From assembly GCF_020150455.1 (NCBI RefSeq), contig NZ_CP083740.1, positions 5,539,001-5,603,000 on the forward strand: DNA of 64,000 nucleotides, in the 5' to 3' direction. Below, in pieces: positions 9,901 to 18,594 of the stretch. This DNA is from Bremerella sp. TYQ1 (GTDB lineage: Bacteria > Planctomycetota > Planctomycetia > Pirellulales > Pirellulaceae). Position numbers and translations under genes: made by a program. The notes under the pieces were generated by a model that ran no database searches, was not told where the DNA came from, and saw only the letters and a list, made by a program, of their open reading frames with translations. Numbering within the stretch: position 1 is the stretch's first letter; every line of letters starts with the position of its first letter.

Positions 9901-12900
9901 GGCAAGTACCGCGAATGTATCGAAAAGGGGCGAGAGGCGATTCAGCTTCTCGAGCGGACCGGTGACTATTGGCAAGTGCATATCGCTCGATACCAAGTCG
10001 CAGCATCGTTGTATCATTTAGGGAACTTCCGCGAAGCAATCGCGGAATCGCAATGCAATCACCGATCCGGAGTTGACCTCGGGGACGAGCAGGCGTCTGG
10101 AATTATTCTTGATGTCTGGGCAAGAGCTACGCGCGGTGACATTCCAGAAACCCTCGTCGAAACGGAACTCGCGCGATCTCGCCATGATGCGCAGGGACGC
10201 ACCCAGCTTCATATTGCCGTCGGGATTCGCGATATCTTCCAAGGTAAGCTTGAGTCGGCGGTGCAATCGCTGGAATTGGCGGTGAAAACAGCCTCGACGG
10301 CCGGTATCCAGAATGCGTATACGGCTCCGGCATTGGCATGGCTGGCAACGGCAATACGTATGCAGGCAGAAGCGGCTCCGTCTCATGCTCCGACCCTGCG
10401 AAATGATCAACTTAAGAAGGCAGACATGATGGCGCTACGGGCAATTGCTGCGTCGAAAGTCTGCCCTAACGATCTTTGCCGAGCACTACGCGAACGCGCC
10501 TTGGTGGCAGCAATGCGTGGCAATTATCGCAAGTCGCGCAAGCTATTCGACAAAGCACTTGGTGTTGCGAAGCGACTCGAAGCGGTCTACGAACAAGCTT
10601 TGACTTTATGGTTTCGCGGCCAGGTGGGCCTGTCGGCGAAGTGGTACGATGCGCGAGAGGATGAGCGAGAATCTCAACATCTGTTTGATGAACTGACCAT
10701 CGAAGAGGACCGCGACAATCACCGTGAAGGTCAAATGGGAACATTGTCGCTCGTCGATCGGTTCGACACCGTTCTGCACGTCGGTAGAAGAATCGCTTCA
10801 GCATTGACCACGGATAAGATCTACGAGGAATCTTCGCGTGGGGCGACTCGGCTACTGCGTGGCGAGCAAAGCGTGCTTCTAGAGTTTGATCGAAATGACG
10901 AACTTGCACCTCCGACTGTGGTGCTGGGATCAAGCGATATTCGCTACGACGAAACGAACATGCGTCGCGCGACCGATGCAGGGCGAACCATGACGTTTAT
11001 CGAAGCCACCAACGAAGATGATCTTCATCACGATACATCCAATCCTCGATCGGCAATTTACATACCGATTTACGTTCGTAACCGACTGGCCGCATGTCTC
11101 TATGTAGTGCACTCGCAAGTCGTGGGGCTTTTTGGGACGGACGAGGAACGCTTGGCTGGGTTTGTGGGAACGATTGCCGGAGCTGCCTTAGAAAATGCTC
11201 AAGGCTTCCTCGAAATGACGCAGTTGAACACCACGCTCGAACAACGCGTCGCCGAGCGAACCGCTGCAGCCGAAGCACGTGCCGCCGAATTGGCAAGATC
11301 GAATCTGCAGTTGGAACGTACCGCGAAAGAACTGCGACACACGGAAGAAGAATTGCGCGTGGCAAAAGTGGCTGCCGAAACGGCGAACGAAGCCAAGAGT
11401 CGTTTCCTGGCAACCATGAGCCATGAGATTCGTACCCCGCTCAATGGCATTCTCGGGATGACGGAACTCGCGTTGCGAACGCAATTAACTTCGCAGCAAC
11501 GAAACTGCTTGACGGTGATCAATCAGTCTGGGGACACACTGCTGAATTTGCTGAACGACATCTTGGATATTTCCAAAGTAGAAGCGGGCAAGATGGAGTT
11601 GGAATCGATTCCGATGGACCCGCACAATGTGATCAACTCGGCCGTTCGGTTGTTGGCGGTCAATGCGGCCAATAAGGGGCTCGAACTTCTCTATCGCGTG
11701 GCTCCTAGCGTGCCCAAAGAAGTCGAGGGCGATCCATGTCGCGTTCGCCAAGTAATTGTAAATTTGATAGGTAACGCCATCAAGTTTACGGACCGCGGCG
11801 AGGTGTTCGTCGACTCGTTCATGGAGACGAAAGAGTCAAAACCGCAGTGGCATATCACGGTTCGAGATACCGGGCCTGGGATTCCACCGGAAAAGCAAAC
11901 CGCCATCTTCGAAGCCTTCGAGCAAAGTGATGGTTCGACGACGCGCCGATACGGAGGGACTGGACTAGGGCTTGCGATATCGTCGCAGATCGTCTCGTTG
12001 ATGAACGGCCAACTGTGGGTTGAAAGCGAGATTGGCAAGGGAAGCACGTTCCATGTGACGATTCCTTGTAAGCCATTGACGAGTGAAACGAACAAGCCGA
12101 TTCATCCGTTGGCAAATCGACAAGTCCGACTGATTGCCAGTCGTCCGGCAACACGAGAGCTGTATCTTGAGTTGCTGGAAGACGCTGGTGCACGCTGTGA
12201 AGTGGTCACATTAGACCAAGCCATGCAGCAAATTCGCGATGAAGCGAAAGTGAATTTTAGCGATCGGCCGGTGTTATTGATCGATTGGGAAACAGGATCA
12301 GACGAACTTGCTAATTGGCTGGTCCACCCAGATTCGATGGATCTGTTCGATGCACCTCACGTGCTGATGATTCCTGCCAATGGCGTGCCTGCGGGGATGG
12401 AACAGTGTGCGATGTTGACGCTCTCCAAGCCTATTTCTGCTAATGAATTGATCGAAGCAATTCTTCGGGCAAACCGTTCTGGAAAATCGACGCACGAGCC
12501 AAGGAGTGTTGAGCCAACACCGGGCAATCGTTCCTTGCATGTCCTGCTGGCGGATGATGCATTAGTGAACCAAGACGTGGCGACGGGAATTCTTGAGATC
12601 TTCGGGCATACATGCCAGGTCGCAAGTACTGGGCGAGAAGCGGTTGAGATTTATCAGCGAGGGAAGTTCGATCTCGTGTTGATGGATCTGGAAATGCCAG
12701 AAATGGACGGCACTCAGGCAACCAGTGCTATCCGACAATGGGAAATGGAGAACGGTCAGCGAACGCCGATTGTGGCCATGACTGCCCACGCACTTGAAGG
12801 AGCAAGAGAACATTGTCTTGCCGCGGGCATGGATGACTACCTGCCCAAGCCGATCCAACCGGAAAAGCTCAAATCGCTACTGGATGAATTGGCTCAGCAC

Positions 12901-12915
12901 CATGAGGTAAGCTAA
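6976..12915 (+). CDS. Giant hybrid: Ser/Thr kinase-like, AAA/NACHT-type ATPase, TPR, GAF, histidine kinase, receiver
   Basis: A 1979-residue protein. Order: Ser/Thr kinase fold (about 20-295) with Lys56 (EIKAIDL) and catalytic loop HRDVTPSN (Asp148), but the DFG position reads GGFG, so the metal-binding Asp is Gly173; STAND-type ATPase (about 320-600) with Walker A GESGLGKS at 350-357 and Walker [10 protein letters not shown] (Asp476/477); TPR-like helices (about 690-1230); GAF domain (about 1270-1410); coiled coil; histidine kinase with phospho-His1483 ([10 protein letters not shown]) and complete ATP lid motifs ([25 protein letters not shown]); a degenerate receiver (about 1710-1830); and a functional receiver with Asp1860/1861, phospho-Asp1904 ([11 protein letters not shown]) and Lys in LPKPI. 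No transmembrane segment is evident, so it is cytosolic. Such proteins integrate signals through a MalT-like ATPase/TPR core. It lacks an Hpt, which the 3969 gene could supply. Confidence 0.95.
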   Translation: MVDEAAGTEVTTADAGWNVAEEIASRYEINASSGDSPFVRTFWANERESGEGVEIKAIDLSSVTSGTRARIEFEASIRREYSNDHLHPVLDFIRTDRECYIVIPWGDGTPLNQILTARPIAIRDAIQIGKCVFTALDAIHRRGALHRDVTPSNVLVNTNSSSSHGISSVQLGGFGTVKRFHPDQLFGERECETVSYMSPEEAGSIDSDVGPASDLYAAGILLFRCLAGRLPFQGQGAGAILFEHLTAPVPDLPSINPDVPQHLDELVQRLLRKDPHDRYQLASAVVADLLAIEEALADGDNGGHVVIGASDRRCTLTEPTFVGRDEELSQLHDYVRETRSGKSSVILVEGESGLGKSRLLIEAVRVARRNHNWVLRGQASTNVGQRPYRMLEGIVDGFLSVVPKDPALFQRVQDQVGDMLDALVAALPSLGKVFKTTGRVVEQSPAAFGENRTIDSLIRFLGALGSVDRPAIIILDDCQWADTLTHSFIRRWHTQARHVTRHTALVCSFRSEEVSEDHPLRAIPRCPHICLKTLRPDEIRQLAESMAGSLPTEAVEVVTRLASGSPFMASAVLRGLVESRALTSEDGEWQVDRRAIQDIQSSQEAASFLTHRIEMLPDETVDLLSVGALVGKEFSLDIVSALAGMTVSEAVAALLHAKDRSLIWERADGGQFVFVHDKIRSSLLERLDPNDQKRLHLRTALHLQEHSPARVSDIAYHLDEAGACETALGYALQAAEQARSQFSLEVAERQYRIALRGAKNQPKSIRFRIAEGLGDSLMLRGQYPEAAPQFELAAELAEGDLDRAKIQSKLAELSFKRGDMEGATQGFERALRSLGIFVPRNRVLIFLLAMVEAFRQLLHTFLPSVFLHRKGRPPSESERMAIRLFGLLTHGCWYCRSKLQCLLAHLRSLNLAEQFSPSAELAQVYSEHSPVASLIPLFNRAFRYAERSLQLRREYDDIWGQGQSLNYYSCALYAAGKYRECIEKGREAIQLLERTGDYWQVHIARYQVAASLYHLGNFREAIAESQCNHRSGVDLGDEQASGIILDVWARATRGDIPETLVETELARSRHDAQGRTQLHIAVGIRDIFQGKLESAVQSLELAVKTASTAGIQNAYTAPALAWLATAIRMQAEAAPSHAPTLRNDQLKKADMMALRAIAASKVCPNDLCRALRERALVAAMRGNYRKSRKLFDKALGVAKRLEAVYEQALTLWFRGQVGLSAKWYDAREDERESQHLFDELTIEEDRDNHREGQMGTLSLVDRFDTVLHVGRRIASALTTDKIYEESSRGATRLLRGEQSVLLEFDRNDELAPPTVVLGSSDIRYDETNMRRATDAGRTMTFIEATNEDDLHHDTSNPRSAIYIPIYVRNRLAACLYVVHSQVVGLFGTDEERLAGFVGTIAGAALENAQGFLEMTQLNTTLEQRVAERTAAAEARAAELARSNLQLERTAKELRHTEEELRVAKVAAETANEAKSRFLATMSHEIRTPLNGILGMTELALRTQLTSQQRNCLTVINQSGDTLLNLLNDILDISKVEAGKMELESIPMDPHNVINSAVRLLAVNAANKGLELLYRVAPSVPKEVEGDPCRVRQVIVNLIGNAIKFTDRGEVFVDSFMETKESKPQWHITVRDTGPGIPPEKQTAIFEAFEQSDGSTTRRYGGTGLGLAISSQIVSLMNGQLWVESEIGKGSTFHVTIPCKPLTSETNKPIHPLANRQVRLIASRPATRELYLELLEDAGARCEVVTLDQAMQQIRDEAKVNFSDRPVLLIDWETGSDELANWLVHPDSMDLFDAPHVLMIPANGVPAGMEQCAMLTLSKPISANELIEAILRANRSGKSTHEPRSVEPTPGNRSLHVLLADDALVNQDVATGILEIFGHTCQVASTGREAVEIYQRGKFDLVLMDLEMPEMDGTQATSAIRQWEMENGQRTPIVAMTAHALEGAREHCLAAGMDDYLPKPIQPEKLKSLLDELAQHHEVS

Positions 12916-12931
12916 ACGTAATCCGGGCGTA

Positions 12932-15043
12932 CTACGGCGAAACTTTCGATATCGCTTGTGCAGCCGTGTAACCGTAGTCGTTGAATAGTTTCGCCTTGAT
13001 GGCGAAGTCCTCTCCGTGTGTATCTGCGGGAAGAGCCAATTCAAGAGTTCTCGACTCTCCAGGATGCAGCGTTGGGCAGCGAACGGTGAGCAGTGATTCA
13101 TCACTATCTGCACGAGTGAGTTGAAGTTGAAAACCTTCCAAGGTTTGTTGAGGAAAAGCCTTCTTGGCCATGATGGTGACTCGGAGTTGGGTTTTCGAGT
13201 CCGTGTCGATCTCGATTGTTGCAGGCGCTAAATCGTCGACCATTGCCTTGTAAAGTTCACGAGGAACTCGATCGGCATCGACAAGTCCCCACGGACGATA
13301 TCCGTTGGGATTGGTTCCGGGGAAGCGACTGCGATAATCGTTCAGTGTCCAGTAGGCCAGTCCGCAAACGTAGGGTCGTTCTAAGAGCGGGGCCAAGTAT
13401 TCTCGAAAACGCTCGATCCGCTGAGTCTCGTCGGTAACAAAGTCGGAGCGTGCCCCAAATTCAGAAATGAAGATCGGCTTATTGGGCCAGCGGGAATGCA
13501 AGCGATCCAGGTTTTTGCCGAGCGTACTACCGTGATAAAGATTGATGGAAATGAAATCGACGTAGTCGAAGCTTTCAGGAATCTCTGACTTCGTGCCAAG
13601 ATGATCGAGGGAGCCACCGATAGCAGCAAAGGTCACCGGTCGTGTTGTGTCAAGCGACTTTGTGAACTCGTACATGTCACGCGTCCATGCGACGCCTTCC
13701 TGACTCCACGAAGGATATTCGTTACCCACGCTCCATGCGATGATGCTCGGATGATTTTCGGATGATTCCACCATCTCGCACATCTGATGCTGAAAGGTGG
13801 CACGCATTTCGGGGCTACTAAGATGCGACGGCGGAAACTGCCAGTTGCCTGCTTCGGCGATGATTAAGAGGCCACGTTCATCAGCCCAATCAAGCAGCGA
13901 TTCGCTGACAGGATAGTGCTGAAGGCGTGAAAATCGCAGATGAGCATCTTGGAGAAGGGCAACGTCCTGCTGAACAACATCGGGTGGGTCGGACGAACCG
14001 TGGATCGGGTGGTCCATGACTCGGTTGGCCCCCGCAATGCGAATAGGTTCGCCATTAAGTCGAAACTCGCCATTGCTGATTTCTAGAAAGCGAATGCCGA
14101 AACGATCTTCCAATTCCAGCCCTTCCGCGGCAATGGAAACTTTGCTGCGGTAAAGTTGAGGGGCATTGAGCGACCAGAGTTTTACCTGATCGAGCGGTAG
14201 CGTGGTTTGAAGAGAAATCGGTTGACAGGTACCCGCAGGGATCGTTCTTCCGGAACTGTTCGCCGTCACTCTCGGATCGAATTGCAAGCCATCGGGCGTC
14301 ACCAATGTCCAGTTCAATTCGACGGCCGCATCCTGATCTGTGGCATTGCGAACCCACGTCGTTAGTTCGATCTCTACTCCCCTGCCCTCTTCGGTTTGTT
14401 TAGTGACAATCCGTTGGCGTTGAGGAAACACGGGCTCGTGAACGACGAGTTTTACGGGACGCCGAATCCCGCCGTAGTTCCACCAAGGGTAGACCTGGTG
14501 CCGGGGTAAAGGGCCAGGAATCGAACCCGGCATGGTTGAGTCGTCCCATGAATTGTCGACTTCGAGCACGATAAAGTTGTACTCGCCTGGTCGAACAAGT
14601 TTACTGACGTCAATTTCAAATGGCGTATAGCCTCCTTCGTGAGAACCAGCGAGCGAGCCGTTGACCCAAACGCGACAGCGATAAAAGACACCCTCAAAGA
14701 TCAAACGTGTGACGCTGCCGGACGAAAATTTGGGAAGCTTTGGAGTCTTTCGGTACCACGCTGTGCCGGTGTACTGATACCGTGGATCGACGTTCCAGCA
14801 ATGAGGCACTTGGACAATGTCCCAGCCGGTTGCTTTGACATATGTTTGACCGTTCCATTCATCGGGAGGCGTTTGCCAGCCTAGCTTTTCGCCTCGATTG
14901 GTGGAGTCAATCGCAAACTGCCAAGAGCCTGTCAGGTTAACTACGTGCTCTGCATGTGCCGATTCGGCAATTGATACGAGAAGGATAACGACAGCAAACC
15001 GGGCGAGTGAAACCATGATCGTGGGACGGTGCAGAGAGACCAT
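12932..15043 (-). CDS. Secreted glycoside hydrolase family 2 (beta-galactosidase/beta-glucuronidase type)
   Basis: A 703-residue protein with a signal peptide (VSLARFAVVILLVSIAESAHA). An internal ATG at 15016 gives a tighter signal and may be the true start. The GH2 three-domain core is readable: jelly-roll sugar-binding domain (VPHCWNVDPRYQYTGTAWYR), Ig-like domain, and TIM barrel with acid/base Glu442 (SVGNEYPSW) and nucleophile Glu528 (FISEFGARSD), numbered from 15043. The family removes terminal beta-galactosyl, glucuronyl or mannosyl residues; specificity cannot be told by eye. It lies 85 nt downstream of a Na+/solute symporter on the same strand. Together they look like an export-cleave-import route for one oligosaccharide. 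Confidence 0.92.
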   Translation of the reverse strand: MVSLHRPTIMVSLARFAVVILLVSIAESAHAEHVVNLTGSWQFAIDSTNRGEKLGWQTPPDEWNGQTYVKATGWDIVQVPHCWNVDPRYQYTGTAWYRKTPKLPKFSSGSVTRLIFEGVFYRCRVWVNGSLAGSHEGGYTPFEIDVSKLVRPGEYNFIVLEVDNSWDDSTMPGSIPGPLPRHQVYPWWNYGGIRRPVKLVVHEPVFPQRQRIVTKQTEEGRGVEIELTTWVRNATDQDAAVELNWTLVTPDGLQFDPRVTANSSGRTIPAGTCQPISLQTTLPLDQVKLWSLNAPQLYRSKVSIAAEGLELEDRFGIRFLEISNGEFRLNGEPIRIAGANRVMDHPIHGSSDPPDVVQQDVALLQDAHLRFSRLQHYPVSESLLDWADERGLLIIAEAGNWQFPPSHLSSPEMRATFQHQMCEMVESSENHPSIIAWSVGNEYPSWSQEGVAWTRDMYEFTKSLDTTRPVTFAAIGGSLDHLGTKSEIPESFDYVDFISINLYHGSTLGKNLDRLHSRWPNKPIFISEFGARSDFVTDETQRIERFREYLAPLLERPYVCGLAYWTLNDYRSRFPGTNPNGYRPWGLVDADRVPRELYKAMVDDLAPATIEIDTDSKTQLRVTIMAKKAFPQQTLEGFQLQLTRADSDESLLTVRCPTLHPGESRTLELALPADTHGEDFAIKAKLFNDYGYTAAQAISKVSP

Positions 15044-15128
15044 GAAGCAAGCTTACGAAGAAAGAGCCATTAGGAAAACTACGTCGTTGACTTCTATCAT
15101 AGTCCAATCCAAACAGTGCATCATCCTG

Positions 15129-16859
15129 CTAGTTGCTATGTCGTTTTTCACGCCACGCAACGCCCCCAACAACAGCTGCTAAAGCAAGTAGTGTGAATGC
15201 ATAGGCCATCAATGTTACTGAGTGCGTACGGTTGGCCAGTACAACAACCCCCATCCCAAATCCGCAACATAAGAGCCCGCTCGAGATAACAAAGTAAGGC
15301 AACGCGTCTGATGAACCGTCGCGACGTTCAGAAATTGGATTCGTTGGTGATGCGTTCGTTGAGAGTTTTTCCAATTTGGCCCAGCCTGGGGCTTCGGTCC
15401 GGCTTAATCGTGATGCGATGGCCAGGATACCAAGTGGCAAAATAACACCGACAAACAAATCAGGAAGACTACCCCACGAGACAAGACGATCTTGCAGGAC
15501 GAACTTAACAATCAGGCCAGCGACGAACGTCGGCAACACGGTCAGCCACATGACCCAGCTTTTTAGGCTTCGTGAGAAGAGTCCCCAAAGCGACGGTGCA
15601 AGTAGTGCCGTTGCCATTAAGCTGGTCACGGTGACGATTACTTTTTCGGCCCCGCCAAGATTCGAGACGAGCAGAGCTAAACCGATTAGAACAATGCCGA
15701 GTAGTAATGTGATAGATCGGCCGACCCAAAGGAGTCTCGTCTCATTGCTTTTCGGAAAACGATTTCGATAAATGTCTTCGGTCAATACGCCTGCGAAGAC
15801 ATTCAGCTGTGAACTAATCATACTGGCCGTCGCCGAGCACATGGCGGCAACCATCATGCCAACCATGCCAACGGGAAGAACATGTTGACATGCCCGGACG
15901 TACGCATTTTCAGCCAGGAGCATGATCTCGCTATCTGTCGCGTTTGGCGGAATAGGTTCGATCAGACGATAAAGTAGCGGCGGCGTCAGCCACAAGATGG
16001 GACTGATGATATACAGTACACCAAACAGATAGCAGCTCTTGCGTGCGGCTATCTCAGACTTCACGCAAAGGAAACGTTGGACGAAGGCCCATTCGGCTCC
16101 GACCATGAAAAAATGAATCGCACACCAGCCTGCAAGAAAATACCAAGTGTATTTGTCTGCTGTTGGGGAGAAGAATCCAATAGGAGCGTTTTCAATAAGT
16201 CCGCTTAGCCCACCCACTGCAGGATCCGCGAAGATCAATGGGATCGTGAAGATCAAAGCAGTATTCAAAATAATGAACTGAAAGACATCCGTCATTAACA
16301 CGCCCCAGAGCCCTCCGAGCATTGTGTAAATGACAACCAATCCGCCAAAGAGAACAATCCCCCAAATGATAGCGATATTGCCAGTCGTAGGATCACGCAG
16401 CATATTCTCAGGCGGAAGTGGCATTAACGCGGAGATAAGCACCGCGAGAGAGTACAACGCCACAGCGACCCCGATAAGCCGATAGGCCATCATGGTCCAA
16501 GTGTAAAAGTGGAGAGCCGTCGTCCCGAAGCGCAGTGTTACATACTGAGCAGGGGTGCGAATGCCGAGCCGTTTCCAGCGACCAGCTACGAAATATCCGA
16601 CAAGTATCGCGGAGATTCCGTAGCAGAAGTTAATAAGGATCGCGACGATGCCGAGTCGATATGCGATACCTCCCCAAACAACAAATGTACCTGCCGAGAA
16701 CATGGTCATAAAACCACTTAGGCCAGCAGCCCACCACGGTGATTGGCCGCTGGCAGTAAACAGGTCACTTGTCGTCTTTACGCGTAGGCTCAATACCGCT
16801 CCGATGCTGAACGTTCCTAGAACGCAGCAGATAAGAACGGCGTAGTCAATCGAAGTCAA
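15129..16859 (-). CDS. Sodium:solute symporter (SSS family)
   Basis: A 576-residue integral membrane protein with about 13-14 hydrophobic segments, the length and pattern of the SSS (SGLT-like) family. Characteristic pieces are the N-terminal helix with GTFSIGAVLSLRVKTTSDL, the loop GQSPWWAAGLSGFMTMFSAG, the segment YTMLGGLWGVLMTDVFQF (the family's Na+-site region), and the ATASMISSQLNVFAGVLTED block. These transporters couple import of sugars or other small solutes to sodium. Because it lies between a small lipoprotein and a secreted GH2 enzyme, the cargo is probably the monosaccharide released by the latter. About 85 nt separate it from each neighbour, fitting one transcript. Confidence 0.93.
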   Translation of the reverse strand: MTSIDYAVLICCVLGTFSIGAVLSLRVKTTSDLFTASGQSPWWAAGLSGFMTMFSAGTFVVWGGIAYRLGIVAILINFCYGISAILVGYFVAGRWKRLGIRTPAQYVTLRFGTTALHFYTWTMMAYRLIGVAVALYSLAVLISALMPLPPENMLRDPTTGNIAIIWGIVLFGGLVVIYTMLGGLWGVLMTDVFQFIILNTALIFTIPLIFADPAVGGLSGLIENAPIGFFSPTADKYTWYFLAGWCAIHFFMVGAEWAFVQRFLCVKSEIAARKSCYLFGVLYIISPILWLTPPLLYRLIEPIPPNATDSEIMLLAENAYVRACQHVLPVGMVGMMVAAMCSATASMISSQLNVFAGVLTEDIYRNRFPKSNETRLLWVGRSITLLLGIVLIGLALLVSNLGGAEKVIVTVTSLMATALLAPSLWGLFSRSLKSWVMWLTVLPTFVAGLIVKFVLQDRLVSWGSLPDLFVGVILPLGILAIASRLSRTEAPGWAKLEKLSTNASPTNPISERRDGSSDALPYFVISSGLLCCGFGMGVVVLANRTHSVTLMAYAFTLLALAAVVGGVAWREKRHSN

Positions 16860-16945
16860 ATCGAAGAAGTCCGCACGGCAAAGTTAGAAGAATTCGCCCT
16901 GCTCTCGCAACGCTTGAAGAGTCAAAAGATCTGGCGAATTTGGGA

Positions 16946-17380
16946 CTATTTTAGTTCGATTGCCAAGTCTTCGTTAGCTTCTGGTTTCAACTCGATTTCA
17001 ATTTCACTGAGTTCGTTGAATTTTGAAGGAATAGCCTTTCGCACCGGCGTTTGTCCACTGCCATCGTCCATTTGCATCATCTCACCGGTCTCCCAAGAGC
17101 CGTACACTTCGATCTTTTTGATGCCGGGAGTCGACTTGCCGGAGAACTTGCCGTCGACAATTTTACAGCTGTAAGGAGGGCCAACGTTGACCTTCGTCGT
17201 GTCGGGAATAAACGCGATTTGGCCTTCTTTCAGTGGTTTTCCTTCGTAGGTTACCGTACCGGAAACGGGGTAGGTTTGCGGGCCATCATTTTGAGAGCAG
17301 CCCACGGCAGCCAACATGGTGACAACGAAAAGCGTACACAGAGATCGAAAAAACACAGAGCGAATCCTTCGAGTGAGCAT
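16946..17380 (-). CDS. Small transthyretin/carboxypeptidase-regulatory-like lipoprotein
   Basis: I chose the ATG at 17380, giving a basic N-terminus and hydrophobic stretch ending in a lipobox (MLAAVGC, Cys as lipidated residue). A longer frame starts at 17401. The mature part of about 115 residues begins with YPVSGTVTYEGKPLKEGQI, the beta-sandwich entry typical of the small planctomycete lipoproteins found next to DUF1559 genes, and ends in an acidic, lysine-rich tail. The function of these is unknown; they are thought to sit at the cell surface. Here it lies between the DUF1559 protein and the symporter in the same transcription direction. Confidence 0.8.
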   Translation of the reverse strand: MLTRRIRSVFFRSLCTLFVVTMLAAVGCSQNDGPQTYPVSGTVTYEGKPLKEGQIAFIPDTTKVNVGPPYSCKIVDGKFSGKSTPGIKKIEVYGSWETGEMMQMDDGSGQTPVRKAIPSKFNELSEIEIELKPEANEDLAIELK

Positions 17381-17398
17381 GATCGAATGTAAAGATCG

Positions 17399-17426
17399 CA
17401 CGAATCAAACTTGGGGTGGATTCGTG
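17399..17426 (-). terminator. Intercistronic hairpin between DUF1559 gene and lipoprotein gene
   Basis: An 8-bp perfect inverted repeat (CACGAATC / GATTCGTG) with a 12-nt loop lies between the DUF1559 stop and the lipoprotein start. No T run follows on the minus strand, so it is more likely an RNA-processing or stability hairpin, or a leaky attenuator, than a full terminator. Confidence 0.4.
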
Positions 17427-17449
17427 CAATTTTGAATCGACGAGTTCGT

Positions 17450-18367
17450 TTAGAGCTCGCCTAAGACTTGGCCATCGGCACGATTACCAAAGTTACGGTA
17501 TGTCGTTAGGTCGACCGTTTCTCCGACAAAGCGAACCGATGCGTCGGCGCGTGTGATGATTACGCCACCGGGATGAAAGCTTCGAGCATTGACCCGAACC
17601 CAGTCGCTTGAGTGTTGAAACGGCGCGAACTTGTAATCCTGCATCGCGGACGAGTTGCCGGTATCTGGGAGTGTCGAGTTAGGAGTATCACGCAGTGCCA
17701 ACGTGGCATTCGCGGTGTTCCAGCCAGTCATGTAGTAGGCACCGCGGCGGTCGTTGTCGTCAGGAACGAGAATCGTTTCCCCGAGCATTGCCACGTTGCT
17801 TGTGCCGTCGGTAATGTCTGCGAATCGAGTGGTCGACTCGACATAGAACATGCCTAGTGCGTTACGATCGTTGTCGCCATGCTTCAAGCTTTGCCCTCCA
17901 TGCACGGCCAGGTAGTTTCCATGAAAGCCTCGGGTGTTCACCTTGGGGGCAGTTGGTTCGGAAGGGCACATAAACCCTTCGATAACCGTCTCTCGTCCGT
18001 TCCATGTCCAGGGAAGATCTTGAGCATTAATCTGAGGCTGGAGAAGATCGGCCAGAGCTGCTTGTTCGATAAATGGAAGAATCGATTGCATCCAGCAGTA
18101 ACGCTTGTAGTTATAAGTCGTTCCTGTTTGGTTCACGCCGACAAAATAACCTGGCGGAAATTTTTGGTAGGTGTCGTGATAGTTGTGCATCGCGAGACCA
18201 AGTTGCTTTTGATTGTTGGTGCACTGCATGCGTCGAGCAGCTTCACGGGCCTGTTGAACGGCAGGCAACAACAATGCGATCAGCACGCCAATGATGGCGA
18301 TGACGACGAGGAGTTCAACCAGCGTGAAAGCGCGACGGACGCTCGGTGAGATAGGACGAGCAAACAT
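17450..18367 (-). CDS. DUF1559 prepilin-like protein
   Basis: A 305-residue protein with a type IV prepilin N-terminus: RRAFTLVELLVVIAIIGVL, the phenylalanine after the processing site and the glutamate at +5, then a long hydrophobic helix and the planctomycete signature QQAREAARRMQCTNN. The DUF1559 beta-rich domain follows (MHNYHDTYQKFPPGY, YCWMQSILPFIEQ). The C-terminal H-X9-DG element is present but reads H-X9-DA (SFHPGG through ADASVRF). Such proteins are found in dozens of copies per planctomycete genome, usually beside a small lipoprotein as here. They are presumed pseudopilins on the surface with ligand-binding roles, unproven. It is the first gene of the leftward sugar-use operon. Confidence 0.93.
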   Translation of the reverse strand: MFARPISPSVRRAFTLVELLVVIAIIGVLIALLLPAVQQAREAARRMQCTNNQKQLGLAMHNYHDTYQKFPPGYFVGVNQTGTTYNYKRYCWMQSILPFIEQAALADLLQPQINAQDLPWTWNGRETVIEGFMCPSEPTAPKVNTRGFHGNYLAVHGGQSLKHGDNDRNALGMFYVESTTRFADITDGTSNVAMLGETILVPDDNDRRGAYYMTGWNTANATLALRDTPNSTLPDTGNSSAMQDYKFAPFQHSSDWVRVNARSFHPGGVIITRADASVRFVGETVDLTTYRNFGNRADGQVLGEL

Positions 18368-18434
18368 AAAGTTTCCTCCCAGCGACGAGTAACGATGGAG
18401 ACAGATAAGGGTGAAAAGCGAAGAACAAAGTGCC

Positions 18435-18463
18435 TTTTAACGGCAAAAATGATTCTTTGTCTA
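18435..18463 (-). promoter_or_regulatory. Possible promoter for the leftward DUF1559/SSS/GH2 operon
   Basis: On the minus strand TAGACA (18463-18458) is followed 17 nt later by TTAAAA (18440-18435), an acceptable sigma-70-like pair about 70 nt before the DUF1559 ATG. The direct repeats at 18497-18527 lie just upstream of it, where an AraC-type activator would bind. This is a by-eye match only. Confidence 0.35.
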
Positions 18464-18496
18464 AAAAATATCTGTCACTCTGCTACGACGAAAGTA

Positions 18497-18527
18497 GCAA
18501 ATGCGTATAATTTCTGTGCAAATGCGT
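18497..18527 (+). promoter_or_regulatory. Direct-repeat operator candidate around a TATAAT box
   Basis: GCAAATGCGT occurs at 18497-18506 and again at 18518-18527: ten identical bases, with start-to-start distance 21 bp (two helical turns). That is the arrangement bound by dimers of AraC/XylS-family regulators. A perfect TATAAT (18506-18511) overlaps the first copy and faces the regulator gene starting at 18595; no good -35 is seen. Binding here could repress the regulator's own promoter and activate the divergent operon. Confidence 0.6.
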
Positions 18528-18594
18528 CGATTTGTCTTCGCCAAGTGAATTTAGACAGGGTTAAGTCGTACAAGGATGCACTGAGGTACCAACA

